A stretch of DNA of 18,440 nt from Clostridium sp. CAG:411 (GTDB taxonomy: Bacteria; Bacillota; Clostridia; Lachnospirales; Lachnospiraceae), in NCBI GenBank assembly GCA_000437275.1, contig FR899730.1, positions 114,794 to 133,233 on the forward strand. The letters are read 5' to 3'. Below the pieces are notes generated by a model. That model saw nothing but the letters and a program-made list of their open reading frames with translations, was not told the origin of the DNA and made no database searches. Numbering within the stretch: the first letter of the stretch is position 1; each line of letters begins with the position of its first letter. Below are positions 7,842 through 15,351 of the stretch, piece by piece. A program made the translations under genes and the position numbers.

Positions 7842-9068
7842 ATGCAAAGCAATGTGGTAGAAAAGTTTTTAAGATATGTAAAAGTGGATACGCAATCCAG
7901 TGAAGAGGCAATGCAATTTCCGAGTACAGAAAAGCAAAAAGATTTAGGAAGGATGCTGTATGAGGAATTAGAAAAAATGGGAGCATCGGATGTATTTTTT
8001 GATGAGAAGTATGGATACGTGTATGCAAAGATTCCAGCAACTTGTGAAGAACAGGATAAAAAGGTGCTTGGTTTTATTTCGCATATGGATACTTCACCAG
8101 AGACATCAGGTGCGGGAGTAAATCCTAGAATTGTGAAGGATTATGATGGAGAAGATATTTGTTTAAATGAAAAACAAAACATTATTTTGAGTCCAAAAGA
8201 ATATCCAGAATTAAAGGAATATGTGGGAAAAACGTTGATTGTAACAGATGGAACAACCTTATTAGGTGCAGACGATAAAGCTGGAGTAGCTGAAATTATG
8301 ACAATGGCAGAATATCTTTTGACACATCCAGAAGTAAAGCATAGAGAAATTGCCATTGCGTTTACACCAGATGAAGAAATCGGTACGGGAGTAGACTATT
8401 TTGATTTGAAGCGTTTTGGAGCAGATTATGCGTACACGGTAGACGGTGGAGCGATTGGAGAATTGGAATACGAGAATTTTAATGCCGCATCCGCTAGTAT
8501 AAAGGTACAAGGCGTTACCGTACATCCTGGAGAGGCAAAAAATAAAATGAAGCATGCATCGCGGATTGCAATGGAGTTTGACAGAAATCTTCCAGAACAG
8601 CAGAAGCCAGAATATACGCAAGGATATGAAGGCTTTTTTCATCTGACTCATATGGAGGGTGAGGTAGAACATGCAATGCTACAATATATTATTCGGGATC
8701 ATGACAGAAAACAATTTGAAGAAAAGAAATTGTTGTTTGAAAAGAATGCAGAATATCAGAATGCGAAATATGGAGAAGGAACAGTGCAGTGTTGTATCAA
8801 AGATTCCTATTATAATATGAAGGAAAAAATAGAGCCTACCCATTTCTTTTTGATAGAGCAGGCAAAAAGCTGCATGGAAGAACTTTCCATTGTACCTAAA
8901 ATTCAACCAATTCGTGGTGGCACAGATGGAGCAAGATTGTCGTTTATGGGATTGCCATGTCCGAATTTATGCACTGGCGGACACAATTTCCATGGAAGAT
9001 TTGAATATTGCTGTGTAGAGTCTATGGAACAGATTGTGAAACTGTTAATTTCTTTAACGCAAAAGTGA
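7842..9068 (+). CDS. pepT: peptidase T (tripeptide aminopeptidase)
   Basis: This is a cytoplasmic dizinc M20 peptidase that removes the N-terminal residue from tripeptides. Starting at ATG 7842 gives 408 residues, the length of E. coli PepT. That ATG follows AAGGGAG by 8 nt, whereas the in-frame GTG at 7833 overlaps the ribosome binding site. Metal and catalytic residues in this numbering are H81 and D83 (SHMDT), D144 (LLGADDKAG), E178/E179 (TPDEEIGTG), D201 (YTVDGG) and H381 (GGHNFHG). The dimerisation lid domain with VHPGEAKN (227-234) is also present. No sigma-A promoter stands out upstream. It converges with the exonuclease-like gene, 24 nt apart. Confidence 0.95.
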   Translation: MQSNVVEKFLRYVKVDTQSSEEAMQFPSTEKQKDLGRMLYEELEKMGASDVFFDEKYGYVYAKIPATCEEQDKKVLGFISHMDTSPETSGAGVNPRIVKDYDGEDICLNEKQNIILSPKEYPELKEYVGKTLIVTDGTTLLGADDKAGVAEIMTMAEYLLTHPEVKHREIAIAFTPDEEIGTGVDYFDLKRFGADYAYTVDGGAIGELEYENFNAASASIKVQGVTVHPGEAKNKMKHASRIAMEFDRNLPEQQKPEYTQGYEGFFHLTHMEGEVEHAMLQYIIRDHDRKQFEEKKLLFEKNAEYQNAKYGEGTVQCCIKDSYYNMKEKIEPTHFFLIEQAKSCMEELSIVPKIQPIRGGTDGARLSFMGLPCPNLCTGGHNFHGRFEYCCVESMEQIVKLLISLTQK

Positions 9069-9078
9069 ATATAAGTTT

Positions 9079-9126
9079 TATCGTATGGCAGCCTAGGATA
9101 CTTCGGTATCAGACTGCAATACGATA
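9079..9126. repeat. long interrupted hairpin with UUCG tetraloop at a convergent gene junction
   Basis: TATCGTAT (9079-9086) pairs with ATACGATA (9119-9126). Further in, GCAG (9088-9091) pairs with CTGC (9114-9117), and GATAC (9097-9101) with GTATC (9106-9110), closing a cUUCGg tetraloop. The right-hand part encodes the last residues of the minus-strand gene. No T-tract follows on either strand, so it is not a classical terminator, though no other terminator is seen between the two convergent genes. Confidence 0.6.
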
Positions 9127-10217
9127 GCGTTGTTGTCTTTTAGGGAACTATTTATATAGGAAGAAAGTAGATTCGTGTTTGAAAGAAAATTTTCTTCTAA
9201 GGCAATATAGATTTTTTTACTATGCAAAGCATCTTTAAAGACAGGGGCAATTGTTGTTGTATAAACAGGGATGAATTTCCCTGTTTTTTTTATATAACAG
9301 TTTTCTTTTTTTGCACGTTCCCGATGTGCTTTGTCTACATAAGAGGCTACACTTTTGTGAATAGCAGTATCTTCCATCGGGAGATAGTAATAATTTTTAT
9401 AATCTTCATAGAAGTATTTTAGTTCTGTTTCGTAGATGGAAACAAGTATGGTAAGTGTGTTGTGTTCCACCTGAATTGCGGCATCTTCGCCTGTCCAAAA
9501 TAGTTTTTCCGAGGAAAAGGGAAGTGTAGCGCGTAACATAAGAAGGTCCTCATTTATAAAATGTTTTATATTTGTAAGAGAAACAGTACCGTTCAATAAA
9601 TCTGCTAGAAAAAGAATATTGGAAAATTGTAGCATACCTACTAAATCATCATGATTGTGAAGTAATAGGAGGTTTTCAATTTCAGTAGCCTCTTCTAAAG
9701 CTCTTTCGGAACGTGCTTTATGATAGTTTTGATAAAAAGCAATTAGTTCTCCTCCTGAATAAACATCTGTACGATTGATATGAAGAAATTGTTCCAGAGT
9801 TTTTTGCTTTAGATTGGAAGTTTGTATGCGTTTGCGATGTGGAAAAATTATTTTGTAGATGTCTATACTTTCAATCGAAGAAAAGTTATATTGCTCAGTA
9901 GGAAGCTTGTGTTGTTTGCATTTTTTTTCAATAAATGGAATATCAAAGCCAGTACCATTGAAATGAATAAGGCATTGAAATGATTTTATAAAGGAGAAAA
10001 ATGCTTTTAACAAAGCTTCTTCATTTTGATAATCATCTGCAAACCATTGTAAGGTATTCCAATGGTCATTTGTGTAGAATAAGACTCCAATTAAATAAAG
10101 AGCGCTGGTTTTGGCTGAAAATCCAGTTGTTTCTATATCAAAAAAAAGTAAGTCCTCCTTTGGATAGGAAAAAGGATAGGAAAGATCACCCTGACAAACT
10201 GTTTGAATTGTTTTCAT
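9093..10217 (-). CDS. YprB-like ribonuclease H-like (DEDD) exonuclease domain protein
   Basis: This is a predicted 3'-5' exonuclease of the RNase H-like fold (RNase_H_2 / YprB family); its substrate is not established. Within 374 residues the catalytic DEDD positions are visible: D27 and E29 in FFDIETTG (25-32), D92 in HFNGTGFDIPFIEKK (85-99), and D190/D191 in HNHDDLVGM (187-195). An SIDIYK motif (117-122) and a basic SNLKQKTLE segment (134-142) are also typical. The C-terminal half (about 210-374) is not recognisable. Minus-strand GAGAGGTGA precedes the ATG by about 10 nt. An extended -10 (TGCTACAAT at 10355-10347) may be its promoter. It lies immediately outside the left copy of the 35-bp repeat. 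Confidence 0.82.
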   Translation of the reverse strand: MKTIQTVCQGDLSYPFSYPKEDLLFFDIETTGFSAKTSALYLIGVLFYTNDHWNTLQWFADDYQNEEALLKAFFSFIKSFQCLIHFNGTGFDIPFIEKKCKQHKLPTEQYNFSSIESIDIYKIIFPHRKRIQTSNLKQKTLEQFLHINRTDVYSGGELIAFYQNYHKARSERALEEATEIENLLLLHNHDDLVGMLQFSNILFLADLLNGTVSLTNIKHFINEDLLMLRATLPFSSEKLFWTGEDAAIQVEHNTLTILVSIYETELKYFYEDYKNYYYLPMEDTAIHKSVASYVDKAHRERAKKENCYIKKTGKFIPVYTTTIAPVFKDALHSKKIYIALEENFLSNTNLLSSYINSSLKDNNAIVLQSDTEVS

Positions 10218-10561
10218 GATTCTAAATCACCTCTCTGTTTTGTAAAAATCCCTGATAAAAGTAGCTGCTTATTTTGCAGAAATAAATGTATTTTACTTCA
10301 TTAAAAATCTTTTGTAGTAACTTTTGGTAAAGAAAAAGTCAATTGTATTGTAGCATACTTTAGATTGAATGGGGGAGAAAAATAGATGGATGAATAGATT
10401 TTTCAATTACCTCATAGAAATCCTTATTTAATTCAATTCACAAGTGAAGGAGTAGAGGAAGCATTAGAAAATGTTTACTATAAAATTGACACAACTATCT
10501 CAATTATATGTCTTCATACAAATAGGAAAGTTTGATAAAATATAGTTGGGAGGTGTAGGAA
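10218..10561. other. 344-nt intergenic region with 35-bp repeat copy and decayed reading frames
   Basis: The left part holds the divergent leader of the exonuclease gene. Bases 10385-10419 are the left copy of the 35-bp repeat. From 10398 to 10535 one plus-strand frame stays open for 45 codons, with plausible content (SEGVEEALENVYYKIDTT) but no ATG, which looks like a fragment of a lost gene. A 24-codon frame from ATG 10471 to 10545 has GAGGAAG 9 nt upstream but no other support. A TTGACA (10486-10491) has no well-spaced -10. The kinase promoter is therefore unclear; TGATAAAAT (10533-10541) is an extended -10-like match but sits too near the ribosome binding site. Confidence 0.5.
10385..10419 (+). 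repeat. 35-bp direct repeat, left copy
   Basis: This is identical over 35 bases to 17545-17579. The identity stops sharply on the right (A at 10420, T at 17580), while weaker similarity continues about 18 nt to the left (AATG-G-G-GAAAA pattern in both). The copy contains the same sigma-E-like elements as the spoIIID copy, with -10 CATAGAAA. Confidence 0.95.
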
Positions 10562-11782
10562 ATGCTTCGAATGGAAATTGCATTACTACTTGTTTCAGGT
10601 TTTATTGCCTATGTTTATTTTTCCGCAGGTAGGAAATACACAGTATTACATAGGACATTTTCTATTTTACTACTTACCATGTTGGTTAACTTAGTATTTG
10701 ATACCGTTACACTGTATACCGTAAATCATCTGGATACGGTACCGCGATTCTGGAATGATATTTTACATCGATTTTTTATAGGAAGTATGGTTTTGGTGGT
10801 TTATTTATTTTACCGCTATATTGCTGTATTAGTGGAAGAAGAGACAGGAAAATGTAGTCAGAATATACTTGCCAAGCTTTTTTTGGTGCTTGCAGAAGCC
10901 GGGGCTATTTTATTACCGGTACATTATGCAGTAACAGCAAAAGGAAACTATTCGGATGGAATTCATTCGAGTGTATGTTATATCAGTATGGCATTTTATT
11001 TGCTTCTTTGCGTTTGGCTTTTGTTGCGCAATTGGAAACAGATTGAAGCAAAAAAGAAGATTGCTATTAGTGTGGCGCTCGTGATTGAGTTAGTTGTATC
11101 CGTATTACAGGCAATGCATCCAACTTGGTTGATTAGTGGTATGGGAATGACATTGATGACGTTGTCGTTTTATTTGACACTGGAAAATTTATATAATACA
11201 TTGGATACTATTCGTATTCAGGCACAGTTGAATGGGGATAAAAAAGTAGCAGAGTTATTAATGCAGTTAGTAGATTTCTTTCGTCTGAGTGTGAAAGTGG
11301 ATCAATCTATGATTGCGTTGGATGATGAAATAGAGCTTTTGGAAAATTATATGGAATTGATGTGTTATCGCTATCCAAATTTAAAATGTACCTATGAAAT
11401 TGATCCGGATTTGGGAGGAATACAAGTGCCAAATTTCATATTGCAACCTATTGTGGAGAATAGTTTGCTTCATGGTTTGAAAAATAAGGGGTATCGTGGT
11501 GAGGTACGGATTATAGTTCAAAAAACAATGGATGGTCATGTGGAAATTTTGATTTGTGATACAGGTAGTGGTTTTGAAGAAGGAAAAAAAGAAGCAATTG
11601 ATCAGATGCTGTTACATTATGCTAGTCAGCCTGTAAAATTGGAAGGAAACAGTATTGGTATTTTAAATGTGCAAAAACGTATAAAATTGCTATGTGGTCG
11701 GGAATATGGACTTTGGTATACAGAAAATACTGGCGGAGGTGTGACTGCCCATTTGTTATTACCGTTAAAGGAGGATGTGTGA
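10562..11782 (+). CDS. LytS/YesM-type sensor histidine kinase lacking the H-box histidine
   Basis: This is an integral membrane sensor protein of 406 residues. About seven hydrophobic segments fill residues 5-205, followed directly by the dimerisation part of a His_kinase (YesM/LytS) module and a C-terminal HATPase_c domain. The N box is VENSLLHG (298-305); G boxes are DTGSGF (333-338) and GNSIGILNVQKR (362-373). In this family the phospho-acceptor lies in PHFLYNTL; here the aligned residues are LENLYNTL (207-214), so the His is Glu208. The sensor ending SFYLTLEN is joined to LYNTLDTIRIQAQ with no linker, which looks like an in-frame fusion or deletion. ATP-binding motifs look intact, so it may act as a phosphatase, a pseudokinase or one half of a heterodimer. 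The start follows GGGAGG by 8 nt. It overlaps the response regulator by one base (TGATG), so the two are translationally coupled. Confidence 0.88.
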   Translation: MLRMEIALLLVSGFIAYVYFSAGRKYTVLHRTFSILLLTMLVNLVFDTVTLYTVNHLDTVPRFWNDILHRFFIGSMVLVVYLFYRYIAVLVEEETGKCSQNILAKLFLVLAEAGAILLPVHYAVTAKGNYSDGIHSSVCYISMAFYLLLCVWLLLRNWKQIEAKKKIAISVALVIELVVSVLQAMHPTWLISGMGMTLMTLSFYLTLENLYNTLDTIRIQAQLNGDKKVAELLMQLVDFFRLSVKVDQSMIALDDEIELLENYMELMCYRYPNLKCTYEIDPDLGGIQVPNFILQPIVENSLLHGLKNKGYRGEVRIIVQKTMDGHVEILICDTGSGFEEGKKEAIDQMLLHYASQPVKLEGNSIGILNVQKRIKLLCGREYGLWYTENTGGGVTAHLLLPLKEDV

Positions 11783-12516
11783 TGAAAAAACTGAGAGTGC
11801 TCTTGGTAGATGATGAAATTATGATACGTGAGGGTTTTAAAAGACTATTTGACTGGGAAGCACACGATTGTGAAGTAATTGGAGAGGCAGCAGATGGTAT
11901 GGAAGCATTGAACCAAATAGACGTATTAAATCCAGATATTGTCATTATGGATATTAATATTCCGATTATGAATGGTTTGAAAGTGATTAAACTTAGTCGG
12001 ATGAAACATCCAGAGATTGCGTTTGTAATCGTATCCGGATACGACGATTTTTCCTATTGCAGAGAAGCACTTCGATTGCAGATTACAGATTATATCTTAA
12101 AGCCGGTAAATTATGATGAATTTGGAAAATGTATTGACAATTTGAAAATTTCTTTGTTTCAACAAAGGATAACCGAAGAAAAAGAATTAAAAAGACAAGC
12201 GTCTAGAACAATTTTAGGCATCACTCGATATTTGCAAAAAAATTTGTCACAAGAAATCAGCTTAGCCATTCTTTCGGAAGAGTTTAAATTAAATCCACAA
12301 TATATCAGTCAACTTTTTAAAAGTGAGATTGGTGTTGGTTTTCTAACATATTTAACGAATATACGTTTGGAAAATGCAAAGAAATTGCTGGTTTCTACTT
12401 CTTTTTCTGTGGCAGAAGTGGCAGAACAATGTGGATATAGTGATTACCGAGTATTTACGAAAGTATTTAAGAGGACAGAGGGAATCACACCATCCCAATT
12501 TAGAAAAGAGTTTTAA
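11782..12516 (+). CDS. YesN-type response regulator, receiver plus AraC-family DNA-binding domain
   Basis: This cytoplasmic transcription regulator of 244 residues is the partner of the preceding kinase. The receiver domain (about 1-125) has acidic pocket D10-D11-E12, phospho-acceptor D57 (IVIMDINIP), S85 and K107 (ILKPVN), all intact. After a helical linker, an AraC/HTH_18 domain occupies about 145-244, with its two helix-turn-helix units (QEISLAILSEEFKLNPQYIS and FSVAEVAEQCGYSDYRVFTK). The ATG shares its A with the kinase stop codon and follows AAAGGAGG by 7 nt, so an upstream in-frame start is not needed. No terminator is seen after it and the next gene is on the same strand, so it may head and regulate the following cluster. 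Confidence 0.93.
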   Translation: MKKLRVLLVDDEIMIREGFKRLFDWEAHDCEVIGEAADGMEALNQIDVLNPDIVIMDINIPIMNGLKVIKLSRMKHPEIAFVIVSGYDDFSYCREALRLQITDYILKPVNYDEFGKCIDNLKISLFQQRITEEKELKRQASRTILGITRYLQKNLSQEISLAILSEEFKLNPQYISQLFKSEIGVGFLTYLTNIRLENAKKLLVSTSFSVAEVAEQCGYSDYRVFTKVFKRTEGITPSQFRKEF

Positions 12517-12602
12517 GAGTAAGCATTCGATTTTAGAAAAAATATGAGGAAAGAGAAAAGAAGAAAAATGAAGCGAGTATGCACAAATAACGAAAAAGAA
12601 TA

Positions 12603-13262
12603 TTGGTTTTGTATGATGGTGATTTCGGATATCGATTAGTAAAGTTAAATGAAGAATTAAGAGGACTAATACCAAATAGCACCTATGATTACCCCTTAAA
12701 AGAAGATGTTCATTCGTATGTACGGGTTCCACATCCTAATATGGTAAAACTTGAAAAAGCAGAACACACTCTTCAAACAAGTGAAATGAAATATTTTAGT
12801 GAGTTCTATATTAAAAAAACACGGGATCAAATTTTAAAAAGGCTAAAATTAGCTATTCTTTGGATAGGAATTTGCATTGCATTTATGTTTGTGTTATTAA
12901 ATGTAGAAAAGGGATATTCCATTTCGAAGTGTATAATGTTTGGAACAGCAGCAGTTTCTTGTCTGGCAATATTGTTTTTTGTATTAAATTTCATTAATAA
13001 AAAAATCATTGAGGGAAAAGCAACTTTTGTATCCATGAAGAAAGTTGTTTTTATTGGTCAAGGTATGCGTGATAAGGTTGCCTTAGTCAGAGTATTTGAG
13101 TGGAATGAAAATGAGGTGCAACTTTGTGAATATAAGCAGGATGGTCTGCCAGAAAATACACCGTATGGAAGCATTTTATACAGATTTAGAAATTCAAAGA
13201 ATAAATTTATATTATTGAATGTGGATAGGGATGATAAAAGACAGAATGAGATTATGTATTAA
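12603..13262 (+). CDS. uncharacterised two-transmembrane protein, probably 5'-frameshifted
   Basis: I do not recognise this family. Counting from TTG 12603 there are 219 residues: a charged N-terminal part (1-80), two transmembrane segments (about 82-100 and 110-131) and a beta-rich soluble tail (about 135-219). TTG 12603 has no ribosome binding site. Just upstream, an ATG at 12568 (or 12544) starts another frame, MKRVCTNNEKEYWF, that runs into a stop at 12637-12639. Adding one T to the T4 run at 12607-12610 would join the frames smoothly as NEKEYWFLYDGDFGYRL, so the ancestral start was probably 12568 and the gene may carry a 1-nt deletion. Alternatives are a sequencing error or initiation at the internal Met47. 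The TM-TM-beta layout resembles the DUF3592-like gene downstream. Confidence 0.6.
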   Translation: MVLYDGDFGYRLVKLNEELRGLIPNSTYDYPLKEDVHSYVRVPHPNMVKLEKAEHTLQTSEMKYFSEFYIKKTRDQILKRLKLAILWIGICIAFMFVLLNVEKGYSISKCIMFGTAAVSCLAILFFVLNFINKKIIEGKATFVSMKKVVFIGQGMRDKVALVRVFEWNENEVQLCEYKQDGLPENTPYGSILYRFRNSKNKFILLNVDRDDKRQNEIMY

Positions 13263-13355
13263 GATAAAACAGTATAAAGCTATTTAACACGAGCAAGTCG
13301 CAGAGCGGATTGCGAATATCTGCTTGACTATAGAAGAAGGAGAGAAAAAAGAAGT
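13263..13355 (+). other. short intergenic spacer with a GC-richer hairpin
   Basis: GTCGCAGA (13294-13301) can pair with TCTGC-tt-GAC (13319-13328), around a loop rich in G and C, in an otherwise very AT-rich stretch. No T-tract follows, so it is not a terminator. It may be an mRNA-processing element or a remnant of a dispersed repeat. Confidence 0.3.
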
Positions 13356-14690
13356 ATGTCGCTTTGGAACAGAATATTTGGAAAAAAAGAAGAAAACGAT
13401 GTGAAACTGTATATGGAGGAAAGAATAAGGGGGCATGATACATCCTTAGATACAAGGAAGGGGAAAAAGAGACAGGAGAAAGCATCAATGGAAAAAATAG
13501 AGCTTACCAAACGGGAAGAAGCTTTATTACAAGGTGACTTATCTGTAATCTCAGAACAATATTATTTTTTGAAAGATGATGAAATGTATTTATTTACAGA
13601 CTACTTTCAGGAAGGAATTTTTTTTGCCAAGGATTGTGCTGTAAATAGAGAAAGAGATGGATGGTTGTATGCCTACTTTCAGAATCCAGAGAAGATAATA
13701 AAGTTGTGGTATCAGAAATTTCTAGAAGAAGAAAAAGAGGCTGAAAAAAATAAGACAGTAAAAGAAAACATAATATATGATATTGATGAACTAATATGTA
13801 CAGTTTGTGCGTTTGGTTTACAGGATTGTGAGAAATACATATTGCCAATTGCTAAGAAAAGGAAGCTTTTGGATTATTGGTTTTCTACAGAACAAATGCA
13901 TTACAATAGTATGCTTGCATTTGTAGAAAAGTTATTCTTTTTGGGAGAAGAAAAGCTTGGCGTTGAATTGTTAATAAAACTGTTTGAACGGGAAAAAGAT
14001 CCGCTTTATCAGGGGTTATTACAAGATGAATTTTTAGCTATGTATTGTAAGATGATAAGGATGATACCAAAACTGGTGAAACAGATACGAGAAATTTTGC
14101 AGCAGGGCTTAGAGCAAGCTGGATATAAGGACTTTGTCCAACTGTTGAAACAAAAAGATAATGAAGTTTTAGAAAATGCTTATGTAAATGTATATGAAAT
14201 TGCAGAGGCCTTTTTTGAAAATCCAGAAAAAACTTTAGAAATATGGTTAGAACTATTAAGAGAGCATAGGGAAGAAATGCAGAAAGAATTAGAAGATGGA
14301 ACTTTAAATGCAGAAAATAGTGTAGGAAAGCAGTTGACAGAATATGTGTTAGAGGCAATTGAAACTATAGGAAAATATAGATTTACAGGTATTCCAAAAT
14401 GTCTTGGAGAGAACGAAGAATGGTGTCACTTTATGATTTATTCAGATGGTGAGGTGAGTCTGAATAAGTATCTTAATGCAATGTTTCGGTCAAATCATGT
14501 GGAAATAGTAGAACGGATTCTAAAATTGCTAAAGCCGATTATAGGAAAAGAAAAAGATCATTGGAACTTTTTTTGTACTATGTTAGGGGAATATTCTGGA
14601 GAACTATTTGAAAAATGGAATATGCCCGAAAATGAAGATGATAGTATACAATATGCAGATGATTTTACCGATCATTGGTTTGTAGAGTAA
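13356..14690 (+). CDS. uncharacterised 444-residue helical cytoplasmic protein
   Basis: No known domain is recognised. The protein is hydrophilic, rich in Glu and Lys, without a signal peptide or membrane segment. The N-terminal stretch (MSLWNRIFGKKEE, then a basic segment to about residue 45) looks like a flexible or membrane-apposed tail. Residues about 46-330 read as successive amphipathic helices, suggesting an alpha-solenoid scaffold, and the acidic C-terminus ends in DDFTDHWFVE. AAGGAGAG lies about 12 nt before ATG 13356. A second plausible start is ATG 13491 (MEKIELTKREE), which has AGGAG about 12 nt upstream. The gene sits in the same-strand run with small membrane proteins. It is notably AT-rich by eye compared with the pyr genes. 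A role as a cytoplasmic partner of the neighbouring membrane proteins is only a guess. Confidence 0.72.
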   Translation: MSLWNRIFGKKEENDVKLYMEERIRGHDTSLDTRKGKKRQEKASMEKIELTKREEALLQGDLSVISEQYYFLKDDEMYLFTDYFQEGIFFAKDCAVNRERDGWLYAYFQNPEKIIKLWYQKFLEEEKEAEKNKTVKENIIYDIDELICTVCAFGLQDCEKYILPIAKKRKLLDYWFSTEQMHYNSMLAFVEKLFFLGEEKLGVELLIKLFEREKDPLYQGLLQDEFLAMYCKMIRMIPKLVKQIREILQQGLEQAGYKDFVQLLKQKDNEVLENAYVNVYEIAEAFFENPEKTLEIWLELLREHREEMQKELEDGTLNAENSVGKQLTEYVLEAIETIGKYRFTGIPKCLGENEEWCHFMIYSDGEVSLNKYLNAMFRSNHVEIVERILKLLKPIIGKEKDHWNFFCTMLGEYSGELFEKWNMPENEDDSIQYADDFTDHWFVE

Positions 14691-14739
14691 GATGTATAGT
14701 TACCTAAAATAGTATAAGAAACAACGGAGAAAAAAAATT

Positions 14740-14826
14740 ATGAGAATTGTCAAAAAAATTTTAACAGCTGCCGGAAAAACAGTCGCAAAAGTGGGGGCAA
14801 GGGAGATTCCGAGAGTACATCATTAA
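14740..14826 (+). CDS. 28-residue cationic amphipathic peptide
   Basis: A small open frame, MRIVKKILTAAGKTVAKVGA followed by REIPRVHH, begins at ATG 14740 with GGAG about 11 nt upstream and ends in TAA 17 nt before the next gene's start. It has seven Lys/Arg and one acidic residue. Its hydrophobic residues (I3, V4, I7, L8, A11, V15, V18) fall on one helical face, as in membrane-active peptides. It shows no leader with a double-glycine site and no cysteines. It could be a membrane-active peptide or toxin, a small regulator of the membrane proteins beside it, or a truncated remnant of a longer protein. I do not recognise a family. Confidence 0.45.
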   Translation: MRIVKKILTAAGKTVAKVGAREIPRVHH

Positions 14827-14843
14827 GGTTAGTGAGGGAAGAA

Positions 14844-15299
14844 ATGAAATTTGAAAAACCTACGGAAGAGATGAAAGAAGTATTTTATAAAAACTATAAA
14901 TGGAGTGTTAGGGGGAATCTTCTTTTACACATAATATTTGCAATAACAGCAACGGCAATATTTATATTAACACTAATAGTTTTTGGAAAAATACCAATCC
15001 TGTATATTATTTTTACAGGTGTACTTGCGTTTATGTTTCTGTCATCAGTAGTATGTGTGTTATTAACAATAAAAAAAATGAAAACTGGAGATTTTATGGT
15101 TGCAAAGGTATTTTTTAAGGGATTTCATAAAAAACTGCATTCCCCATTGGAAATGGAATTTGAATATGAAAATGAGGAAGGAAGCAGGATTACAAAAAAG
15201 TATCAAGTAGATATGTTTAAAGGAAGAAGACCCCCAGTAGTAGGAGAAGAGATTGTTATTACCATTATGCCTGACCAGGTTATATATTTTGTAGAGTAA
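14844..15299 (+). CDS. small membrane protein with DUF3592-like layout
   Basis: This 151-residue protein has two transmembrane segments (about 25-47 and 51-76), followed by a soluble beta-rich domain (about 80-151). The pattern of strands ending in a VVGEEIVITIMPD-like stretch resembles DUF3592-type proteins, whose function is unknown. ATG 14844 follows GAGGGAAG closely (about 6 nt from AGGG), so it is preferred over the in-frame GTG 14832, which overlaps that site. It begins 17 nt after the 28-residue peptide gene, so the two are probably read from one message. Its topology and size echo the protein encoded at 12603-13262, which may be a distant paralogue. Confidence 0.75.
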   Translation: MKFEKPTEEMKEVFYKNYKWSVRGNLLLHIIFAITATAIFILTLIVFGKIPILYIIFTGVLAFMFLSSVVCVLLTIKKMKTGDFMVAKVFFKGFHKKLHSPLEMEFEYENEEGSRITKKYQVDMFKGRRPPVVGEEIVITIMPDQVIYFVE

Positions 15300-15351
15300 A
15301 ATTTGAATACCATTTTAGAATGAATGAGTTAAAAAAGGATTAAAAGATTTT

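Noticed and set aside
10533..10541. TGATAAAAT as the kinase promoter
   Set aside because: Its predicted start would fall within the ribosome binding site at 10548-10553, and no -35 is visible.
10471..10545. 24-codon open frame as a leader peptide for the kinase operon
   Set aside because: Only a marginal GAGGAAG and no regulatory codons or attenuator-like structure support it.
13294..13328. Hairpin after the first membrane gene as a terminator
   Set aside because: No T-tract follows and the stem is short with a bulge; more likely an incidental or processing structure.
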